Shown: piece after piece, positions 55,897 to 64,000 of the stretch | How positions within the stretch are numbered: the stretch's first letter is position 1 | How the letters are laid out: the number at the start of each line of letters is the position of its first letter | Source: Boswellia sacra | Lineage: Eukaryota > Streptophyta > Magnoliopsida > Sapindales > Burseraceae | Length of the DNA stretch: 64,000 nt | NCBI GenBank assembly: GCA_013180625.2 | Contig: SNVD02010585.1 | Location: forward strand, 417,855-481,854 | Direction of reading: 5' to 3' | The notes under the pieces: model-generated | Databases searched by the model: none | What the model was told of the DNA's origin: nothing | What the model saw: only the letters and a program-made list of their open reading frames with translations | Position numbers and translations under genes: made by a program

Positions 55897-56538
55897 ATGA
55901 AAATTTGGTCACGCACATCTAGTGGTAGACTTATTAGGAAAACATCATCTTCTCTAGAAAACATGGCCAACAATCAAGTGGAAAGGTTCACAGATGAAGG
56001 GGACAATCGTTCCGAACAAAATGACCAAAACCAACTAAGAACCCTCAGAGATTACATGAATCCGGTAAGGACTATTACACCATCTTGTATAGTTTCTCCT
56101 CCTGATGCAATCCTTTTCAATTTCAAATTGAGTTTCGTTCAACTTTTACCCACCTTTTATGGCCTTAATATGGAGAACCTATATTCTTACTAAAAGAGCT
56201 TTGAAGAGGTGTGTAACTCCTACAGTGACCCAAATTGTAGCATAAACACTATTAGATTGAAGCTTTTTTTTTATTCTTTAAAAGATAAAGCTAGGACATG
56301 GATACAAATTTTGAGGTCAAGTTCCATCAGTTCATGCGATGAGATGAAACCGTAATTTTTTTTTTAAATTTCCTTCCTATAGAACAAATTCTCTTAAAAG
56401 ACAAATCACCACTTTCACTCAAAAACAAAGAGAAACCCTTTACTAATGTTGGGAGAGGTATAAAGAATTACTTAATACTTATCCTTGCCATAGTTTTGAA
56501 ACTTGGAGAATAGTTGCACAATTCTATTAAAGGTTAAC
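55897..56538 (+). pseudogene. Outer Athila gag, N-terminal part
   Basis: An open stretch to 56193 reads RTLRDYMNPVRTITPSCIVS, LSFVQLLPTFYGLNMENLYS and then a stop. It continues with SFEEVCNSYSDPNCSINTIR, LKLFFYSLKDKARTWIQILR, then frameshifts and FETWRIV-like words to 56530. These are the capsid signatures of Athila Gag. It is interrupted at 56538 by the inner Athila element and resumes at 62550. At least four stops break it. Confidence 0.85.
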
Positions 56539-57590
56539 TGATGCGTTCGAAACTAGCAAGTATACTAGTCGCACAAGTAATAAAGTGATGAGTAAGCTAT
56601 CGTTCCCACGAGGATTGATTCTAATTGAATTTGTTATTCGAAAGCAACAATAAACTAAATGAGGGGGGTTTTGTTGATTGATTAATTAGATGAAATATTA
56701 ATGCAAGTAAAGAATAACAAAACAGAAAGTTAATTTGAGTGAAAACTCAATGAGAGAAACATGGTTAAGGGATCCTTCTCTGCCACAAGATATGGATTTG
56801 CTAATTAATCATAGAATTGTCATCCAATTATACCATTGAAATTATCAACCGTAGATAACAACAAGCTCTGTTATCCCAATCTTTCCTTACTTTATTGTTA
56901 TATAAAACAGGCTCTTTATTTAATCTCTATCCATTAAACAACCTAGAACAAGCTCTCTAAATTTAATTCAAAGGATGCATTACGAAAAGAAAGACAGGTT
57001 GATCTAAGCAATAAACACACAAGCTCGGATTATTTAACTTAGGTTATATTCTCCAATTGCAATCTCTGATCACAATTTTGCTACTAATGTTAGAAATTCA
57101 AGACAATTACGGATCAAGATTTCTAGTCTAGCAATAGACAATATCCAGATTATATTCAGGTGGCCACCCAAATACAATCCAGCAAGCAATCATAAGCATT
57201 AGACATGGGAAAATACAAGCAACTTCAATTAGAAAATTGGATAACAACTTCTTGCACAATCAACTTACAAAAACCATATCAGGGGCTTTGAAATCACCCT
57301 CAACCAATTCAGATTTAGTTACACATATTCAGACATAATACAAATACAATACAATATGGAGACATTCCAGAAAATGAAAGGGAAAGGGAAAACTTAGCAA
57401 ATTTGATGAAATCTCTTAGGATTTGTAGTTCTTACTATTTCCAAGCCTTCAATCTCCTTCAAGAACTCCAAGAGATGAGAGAAATCCAAAGATGAAGCCC
57501 TCCTGCCACTTCTCACCCTCTTCGAGTTATTGAAAATTTATAAAACCTAAAAGTGTTTATATATAATTGTTGCTACAGTAAATTGATTTA
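56539..57590 (-). repeat. Truncated 3' LTR of the inner Athila
   Basis: It matches 61132 to about 62200, beginning TGATGCGTTCGAAACTAGCA (TGATGCTTTCG in the other copy). The match fades near 57580, where pol sequence begins abruptly, so ~350 bp of U3 is absent. Confidence 0.85.
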
Positions 57591-59582
57591 CGTAACCGAA
57601 TAATTGACAATATCTGCATACCAAGGGGCTAATACATTTAGAGACAACAATTGTTCATCCGGAAAACTTTCTTGTAATGGCAGTGCATTCTTATCATTGA
57701 CAATGCGACTGAGATGGTCTGCAACTAAGTTTTCACTTCCCTTCTTATCTTTGATCTCCAAGTCAAACTCCTGTAAAAGGAGTATCCACCTGATAAGACT
57801 TGGTTTAGCATCTTTCTTTATGAGCAAGTACCTCTAAGCTGCATGATCAGAATAAACGGTTACTTTAGTACCAATCAAATAAGATCGAAACTTTTCTAAA
57901 GCAAAAATAATCGCTAGCAGCTCTTTCTCAGTGGTAGAATAATTAAGCTGAGCATCATTTAAAGTTCGAGATGCATAGTAAATGGCATGTGGAATTCTGC
58001 CAATTCGTTGACCCAAAACGGCCCCCACAGCGTAGTCACTTGCATCACACATGATCTCGAATGGATGATCCCAATTCGGAGATTGGATTACTGGAGCCGA
58101 AGTCAAGAGTTCCTTTAGTTTCTCGAATGCCTCTTTGCATTTCTCATCAAATTCAAAGGCCACATCATTCTATAATAATCTGCATAGGGGCAATGCTACC
58201 TTTGAGAAATCTTTGATGAATCTACGATAGAAACCTGTATGGCCAAGAAACGAACGAATATCCCGCACACTTGTGAGAGGTGGTAAGGAACATATAAGAT
58301 CTATCTTGGATTTATCCACCTCTATACCCTTAGCAGAAATAACATGTCCCAAAACTATACCCTGATCTACCATAAAATGACATTTTTCCCAATTCAGAAC
58401 AAGGTTCGTTTCTATACATCTTTGAAGTATAAGGGTAAGGTTGTCAAGGCATTTATCAAAGGAATCACCAAAACACTAAAGTCATCCATAAATACCTCAA
58501 TAATGTTCTCAACATAATCAGAGAAAATACTTACCATACACCTTTGGAAAGTGGCAGGGGCATTGCAAAGAACGAATGGCATGCGAGCCGATAGGCAAAT
58601 GTATACACGAAGGGGGATGAGGCAGGTGAATGTAGTTTTCTCTTGATCGTCAGGGGCAATGACAATCTGATTATATCCTGAATAGCCATCAAGAAAACAA
58701 TAATGAGAATGACCTGCTAATCTCTCCAGCATTTGATCAATGAATGGCAAAGGAAAGTGATCTTTGCGAGTTGCAGAATTGAGCTTTTAATAATCAATAC
58801 AAACTCGCCACCCGGTTTGGATACGAGTGGGAACTAGCTCATTATTGTCATTCTTAACCACCGTAACACCAGATTTCTTCGGAACAACTTGGACTGGACT
58901 CACCCACTTGCTGTCCGAAATGGATAAATCACACCCACATCTAACAATTTCAGGATTTCTTTCTTGACAACTTCCATCATTGGAGGATTCAACCTCCGCT
59001 TGTCTCTTAGTGGGGCTAGGAGATCCACTCTTCTAACAAGATGCGGTGCATGCATATGGCTGGACTAATACCTTTGATGTCAGCGATTGTCCACCCAATG
59101 GCTATTTTGTGGTCTCGAAGCACTCGGATGAGTTTCTCTTCTTGCAATGGTGCAAGGCCCTTTGCTATTATGACTGGCAAAGTGTCTTTCTCACCCAAGA
59201 ATACATGATTCAAATGATCTGGAAGAGGCTTAAGCTCGAAGCCAGGTGCTTTCATCACAGAAGGAAGAAGTTTCTCATTAGATAAAGGCAATTCAATATA
59301 CGAAACATCATACTTGTTTGTGGTGATAGCTATAGTCTCATCCAAGCTTGCCACAGCTTCCTCCATTTCTTTAGACACTTGTATCAACTTTCTCGATTCT
59401 CTGGAATTTTTTGCCCCTATGTGCTCACTAATGGCTACTTCCAATGCATCCTTGCGAGTTAACTCAAAAAGTTGTTGTGCCAAAGAATCAATAACATCCA
59501 CTGCAAAAACAGAATGCAAGTCACTAGGGTACCTCATTGCCTCAAAAATATTGAAACGAATCACCTCACCATCAAACTCCAT
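57588..59582 (-). pseudogene. Inner Athila reverse transcriptase and RNase H
   Basis: 59582-59016 is the RT lead region (EFDGEVIRFNIFEAMRYPSD, PDHLNHVFLGEKDTLPVIIA, then IKGISPAICMHRILLE). After a broken 59000-58760 segment, 58750-58412 holds MPFIDQMLERLAGHSHYCFL, DGYSGYNQIVIAPDDQEKTT and the catalytic EVFMDDFSV, ending in a frameshift. 58373-58170 continues GHVISAKGIEVDKSKIDLIC and RSFLGHTGFYRRFIKDFSKV. 58163-57588 is RNase [61 protein letters not shown] and LVADHLSRI. It ends [10 protein letters not shown], where the integrase linker should begin, and is cut. Confidence 0.88.
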
Positions 59583-59615
59583 GGTGAGAGTGCCATCATG
59601 AACATCAATCTTGGT

Positions 59616-60623
59616 TCACGCAGTTTTCAAGAATGGCCTCCCCAAAAGAATCGGTGTTGGATTGGGAGATGTCTCATCCTCCATTTTCAGAACATAGAAG
59701 TCTGCTGAAAAAATCAATTGATTCACTTGCACAAGCACATCTTCTACAACTCTTTTGGGATATGCATTAAAATGATCAGCAAGTTGAATGGTAATACCAA
59801 TTTTCGCAAAAGGTCCAAGATTTAAAGAAGCACAAATAAATGGCATGACATTAATAGCTGCTCCTAAATCTAACATAGCTCTTTCAAACTTGGTTTTACC
59901 AATGGTGCATGGAATGGTGACTGTACCTGGATCATTGCATTTCAGAGGAATTTTTCTTTGTAGAACAGCTGAAACATTTTCCCCCACACTTACCTTCTCA
60001 TTTCCTTTCAACTTTCTTTTGTTGGTACATAACTCCTTGAGACATTTTGCATAGCGAGGTATTTGCTCGATAGAATCCACAAGTGATATATTTACCTCGA
60101 TTTTGCAAAAAGTTTCCAGGATTTTCTGTTCTTGTTCCTACTTCTTCGATTTTGCAAATCTACTAGGAAAAAGTGGAGGAGTAACATATGAAGGAATGGG
60201 AGTTATAGGATTTACCTGAGAAGTCAATGTTTTGTTCATGGTGGATGTGATGTCATCTCCTTCATTAGTTTGTGATTTCTTTGCCAGGTTTTGGATACTT
60301 GCCCTAGTTTCCATTTGCTCTCCACTTCGAATTTGCTCTTCACTTCGCAAAGTTATCGCACAAGCATTCTCTCTTGGATTGATCATCGTTTGAGAAGATA
60401 ATTTTTCTGAGTCTTGGCCCTCGAATTTGCTCATGCTAGTAGCCAATTGTCCCATTTGATTTGCCAGGTTTTGGATACTTGCCCCAGTTTTCTGCTGGAA
60501 TTGCATTGTGTTAATGGCAAGTGCATTAACAATATCCTGGAGTGACATACCTGAGTTTTCTGGAGTTGGTTGTGGTGCTGGTTGTGGCATTGATGGTGGT
60601 TGCATTTGAAATGGTTGCTGCAC
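59616..60623 (-). pseudogene. Inner Athila protease and gag C-terminal linker
   Basis: 60623-60138 is a Gln/Pro-rich linker (PSMPQPAPQPTPENSGMSLQ, ASIQNLANQMGQLATSMSKF, with the latter partly repeated). 60080-59616 is the Athila protease region: QIPRYAKCLKELCTNKRKLK, LQRKIPLKCNDPGTVTIPCT, KFERAMLDLGAAINVMPFIC with the catalytic Asp in DLGA, and PILLGRPFLKTA. Only short stops separate these pieces from RT at 59582. Confidence 0.85.
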
Positions 60624-60677
60624 TCTAGGTTGATTAAAACCTTGCGGCCGATTTGGTATGGCATTTGAGGCGATTGG

Positions 60678-61082
60678 TTAATGATTCCAGTAATTAAAAT
60701 TAGGGTGATCTCCCCATCCAGCATTGTAAGTGTTAGAGAAGGGATCATACCATTGCCTTGTTTGTCCTGGAAATCCATCCATGGCATTGACTTGTTCCAT
60801 ATCTCCTCGCAAAGTAGGATACATGTCGATTGGATGCTCCATGGTAGAATATACCTCACATGCATAAGATTTCTGCATATGTCCTACATCCATGTTTTCC
60901 ACAAGAGAAGTTATCTTAAAAAGTTGTTGTTCAATGTTCGGAGTGCTTACCTCATTTACTCTCCATGGTAGTTGTGGCTCAAATCCGCCACTGAATTGAT
61001 GGAAGTTTATTGCCATGTCGCCTAAACATAAACAATCAAAAAAAGAAAAACAAACAAAAATATGAATCAACAATGAAAACAA
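60678..61082 (-). pseudogene. Inner Athila gag remnant
   Basis: The 134-residue stretch contains VYSTMEHPIDMYPTLRGDME, NAMDGFPGQTRQWYDPFSNT and YNAGWGDHPNFNYWN, the region after the capsid where Athila Gag normally has a CxxC...HPTDMC knuckle; here the Cys residues have become Tyr. The capsid itself is absent, so gag starts with a deletion right after the primer site. Confidence 0.8.
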
Positions 61083-61131
61083 AATAACAAATCGATTAGA
61101 AAATCAATCCCCGGCAACGGCGCCAAAAACT

Positions 61132-62549
61132 TGATGCTTTCGAAACTAGCAAGTATACTAGTCGCACAAGTAATAAAGTGATGAGTAAGATATCGTTCCC
61201 ACGAGGATTGATTCTAATTGAATTTGTTACTCGAAAGCAACAATAAACTAAATGAGGGGGGTTTTGTTGATTGATTAATTAGATGAAATATTAATGCAAG
61301 TAAAGAATAACAAAACAGAAAGTTAATTGGAGTGAAAACTCAATGAGAGACACCTGGTTAAGGGATCCTTCTCTACCACAAGATATGGATTTGCGAATTA
61401 ATTGTAGAATTGTCATCCAATTACACCATTGAAATTATCAACCGTAGATAACAACAAGCTCTGTTATCCCAATCTTTCCTTACTTTGTTGTTAAATAAAA
61501 CAGGCTCTTATTTAATCTCTATCCATTAAACAACCTAGAACAAGCTCTCTAAATTTAATTCAATGGATGCATTATGAAAAGAAAGACAGGTTGATCTAAG
61601 CAATAAACACACAAGCTCGGATTATTTAACTTAGGTTATATTCTCCAATTGCAATCTCTGAGCACAATTTTGCTACTAATGATTAGAAATTCAAGACAAT
61701 TATGGATCAAGATTTCTAATCTAGCAATAGGCAATATCCAGATTATATTCAGTTGGCCATTCGAAATACAATCTAGCAAGCAATCATAAGCATTAAACAT
61801 GAGAAAATACAAGCAACTTCAATTAGAGAATTGGATGATAATTTCTTGCACAATCAACTCACAAACACTATATCAAGGGCTTTGAAATCACCCTCAACCA
61901 ATTCAGATTTAGTTACACATATTCATATAGAATACAAATAAAATACAATATGGAGACATTCCAGAAAATGAAAGGGAAAGGGAAAACTTAGCAAATTTGA
62001 TGAAATCTCTTAGGATTTGTAGTTCTTCCTCTTTCCAAACCTTCAATCTCCTTCAAGAACTCCAAGAGATGAGAGAAATCCAAAGATGCAGCCTCCTCCA
62101 CGTTCTCCCCTCTTCAAGTTATGAAAATAAAACCCTAAACTGTGTTTAAATACTCTGCTACAGTAACGTGCTACAGTGCCCCGTATTTAATAACATGCTA
62201 CAGTGATATATGGAATTACAAATATACACTTCTCATACCATTTTTATCACAACTTTCGGTACACTACATAAATTCGTGAAACGTAAATTTCTTCAGAAAA
62301 TAGACTTCGAGAGCTTTTCAATGGTATATAGCATGTTATCCGGTTAATTGTATATCGATACAATCAACTCTAAGAAATTGGTTGACTAGCAGAGGTGAAA
62401 ATGAAGGGTTTTACTACAATTTTGTGTAAGTTCCTCCAAAACTCCTACAAAAATCAAAAACCACACAAAAACATAAAAATACCAAGGAATATAGCAAAGA
62501 AACATAGACGGAATTGATATGAAAATGATATATAAATAGACACCTATCA
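61132..62549 (-). repeat. 5' LTR of the inner Athila
   Basis: It is 1418 bp, from TGATGCTTTCGAAACTAGC to GACACCTATCA (plus-strand reading), next to the reversed primer site at 61106-61126. Confidence 0.9.
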
Positions 62550-63720
62550 TTAACACCTCAAGATAGGCAACTATTAGAGCTAATGTATAAAGAACAATTT
62601 GGAGATAAAGACCTAGAGGAAGTAGTTGACAACCTAGACTCTTTAACGGATAAGGCCCAAAATTGGGACACTATTGACACCTATGAGTACCAAGCAAAGC
62701 CCCAGCCTGAACATCCAGTAGAGACATTTACAACCTTAAGGAAGACCTGACTGTGATAGCCCTCTTGATAACGCACCCCACTAATAACTGATTCGAGGCT
62801 AAGCCATGACCTTCAAGCCAAAAATGCATCTCTAACTAGAAAAATCTAGGCTTTAGAAATGAAAAAGAGTGGTCAATTGAATTCTATACGAGAAACTGTT
62901 TGTCACATTTGTAATGCTAATGACCAGCCTACAGATAAATGTTCAACTTCGCCTACTTTAGAGAATGTCTCCATGAACAAGCCAATACCTTAAACACTTT
63001 CAAAAGGTCAAATCACAATCTATACTCACAAACGTACAATCCCGGTTGGAGAAATCATTCAAATTTTAGTTAAAAAAATGACAATCATGCACCAGCTTCA
63101 CAAGTCCCTTTTCCAACACATCAAAAATTTCAAAATTTTCATGATCATGCACCATATGTTCCTCCTCCTAAGAAGGATCTTCAAGAAACATTGCATTTAT
63201 TTATTACAAAGCGAGAGACATTCAATAGTCAAACTGCCCAAATATTAGCAAATCTGTCAGACACTCTTGCAAAATTTGCATTTGCATCCACATTTAGTAT
63301 CCATGAAAAAGGGAAATTTCCTTCCCAAACATTGCAAAATCCTAAAGATCAATCTAATTCAAGTGTGAACAGCTCATACAGTCATTATCTTGACCAAAGC
63401 CAAATCAGTCATGACCCTTCGCAATCGTAAGATTGTTGAAAAACACATTCCTAAACCTTTCGAGAAAGAAGATGAATCGATCTCTAAAGGTCAGGAAGAG
63501 GTTACGAAACCAACACTTAGTAAGGAAGAAACAAAATCGCCACCTGTGCCTCCATTTTCTCAAGCATTAGCCACACAAAAGAAGCGAACTCACAATTCTA
63601 AAATCTTTGAAATTTTCAAACAGGTAAATGTCAACATTCCCTTGCTAGATGTGATCAAACAGGTACTTTCTTATGACAAATTTTAAAAAGATTTGTGCAC
63701 TGTGAAAAGAAAATTGAATT
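62550..63720 (+). pseudogene. Outer Athila gag, C-terminal part and protease start
   Basis: It resumes the gene interrupted at 56538: TPQDRQLLELMYKEQFGDKD with EVVDNLDSLTDKAQNWD, then stops and frameshifts. A degenerate knuckle region (VCHICNANDQPTDKC) follows. The open piece 63390-63686 reads KSVMTLRNRKIVEKHIPKPF, KEDESISKGQEEVTKPTL, and SKIFEIFKQVNVNIPLLDVI with KQVLSYDKF, the segment just before the Athila protease. It is interrupted at about 63720 by another element. Confidence 0.85.
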
Positions 63721-63721
63721 A

Positions 63722-64000
63722 AGGGTGCACACGGGTCGGGTCGGGTCGGGTCGGGCAAAACCCGACCCGACTCAATTCGATACATGGTAGGGTTAGACAT
63801 TTTTAATACGTAATCGGGTTTCTGAAGCATGTAACCTGAGATATAACCCAAATTGTCGGTTGGTCGGGTCTGTCGAGTCCACTCGATACTTGACATGTAA
63901 GTGTCGAGTAGTCTCTCGACACCTGACAGATAATGTCGAGTCGTGTTAGATGCATCATTCAACACTCGATATCAGACTATTTTCGAAGACATCAAGTGAC
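63722..64000 (+). mobile_element. Left end of a probable hAT-type element, cut by the window edge
   Basis: Athila coding stops at 63720 and AAGGGTGCACACGGGTCGGG begins. A (GGTCG)n run at 63735-63755 faces CAAAACCCGACCCGACTCAA, making an inverted repeat. AGGGTGCACACGGGTCGGG-like ends are known from plant hAT MITEs. The last 150 bp are rich in GTCGAG/CTCGAC words like those at 590-770. The other end and the target duplication are not visible. Confidence 0.45.

Larger units (their letters stand above)
56539..62549 (-). mobile_element. Inner Athila-type Ty3/gypsy element, integrase-deleted
   Basis: It is 6011 bp with a perfect 5-bp target duplication TTAAC (56534-56538 and 62550-62554). On the - strand: 5' LTR 62549-61132, primer site TGGCGCCGTTGCCGGGGA (intact), partial gag, protease, RT, RNase H, then directly a truncated 3' LTR (about 57590-56539). 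The integrase region and the first part of the 3' LTR are missing, as is the N-terminal gag. It therefore cannot move by itself. The RT motif (FMDDFS) places it in the Athila lineage. Confidence 0.9.
49166..64000 (+). mobile_element. Athila-type Ty3/gypsy element (outer), with nested insertions, running off the window
   Basis: Its 5' LTR starts TGATGAACACTTAAATG at 49166 and ends at about 55767, before a primer site TTTTTGGCACCATTGCCAGG (55770 on) of the Asp-tRNA type used by Athila. Gag follows at 55900. Three elements lie inside: a CACTA element in the LTR (50294-55368), a second Athila in gag (56539-62549) and a probable hAT element (63722 to the edge). Without these, the LTR is ~1.5 kb, usual for Athila. 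The 3' end is outside the window. Confidence 0.8.

Overview
This window is eukaryotic nuclear DNA from a plant, almost certainly a eudicot. It holds spliceosomal introns, AT-rich intergenic DNA, Rx-type CC-NBS-LRR resistance-gene remnants, chromovirus and Athila Ty3/gypsy elements, Ale, Tork and Sirevirus-type Ty1/copia sequences, MULEs with a Ulp1/DUF1985 gene, and a CACTA element. The resistance-gene remnants vaguely recall woody rosids, but I cannot name a species. I see no intact host gene. The window is a resistance-gene neighbourhood taken apart by nested transposons.

Layout. (1) About 147-12365 is a ~12.2 kb Mutator-like element (MULE) with terminal inverted repeats. It carries a decayed transposase on the + strand and a decayed Ulp1/DUF1985 gene on the - strand. 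A hAT MITE (1995-2599, 8-bp target duplication) sits in the transposase and a Sirevirus-like solo LTR (5427-7261, 5-bp duplication) lies between the two genes. (2) 12874-17359 is a Pack-MULE with a 9-bp target duplication. It holds fragments of three unrelated host genes: an NT-C2 domain protein, a GH5 exo-beta-1,3-glucanase and eIF4A, at least two with introns kept. It landed in what looks like the TATA box of the next gene. (3) 17579-18628 and 25141-25735 are the two ends of a first CC-NBS-LRR pseudogene. They are separated by a young Galadriel-type gypsy element (18629-24673, - strand) in an unusual LTR-internal-LTR-partial-internal arrangement. (4) 25806-35918 is an Ale-like copia element with a complete but dead Reina-like chromovirus (30059-35254) nested in its RNase H region.

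(5) 35919-42100 is AT-rich intergenic DNA with MITE-like inverted repeats. (6) 42142-42549 and 48252-49165 form a second CC-NBS-LRR pseudogene whose ATG has become GTG. A TRIM (42550-43100) and then a Tork-type copia (43107-48246, - strand) inserted one after the other at the same 5-bp target. (7) From 49166 to the right edge runs an Athila element. Its 5' LTR holds a 5.1 kb non-autonomous CACTA element with large GCGACGAAA-type subterminal arrays, its gag holds a second Athila element in reverse (56539-62549), and its gag/pol junction holds the end of a probable hAT element (63722 on).

The coding regions do not form a working pathway. All polyproteins carry stops, frameshifts or lost catalytic residues. 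The value of the window lies in its insertion history: many target duplications are visible, so the order of events can be read. I found no new enzymatic system. The strongest candidates for a closer look are the three-gene Pack-MULE, the CACTA subterminal arrays, the successive same-site insertions, and the Ulp1-like gene that has lost its catalytic His and Cys.
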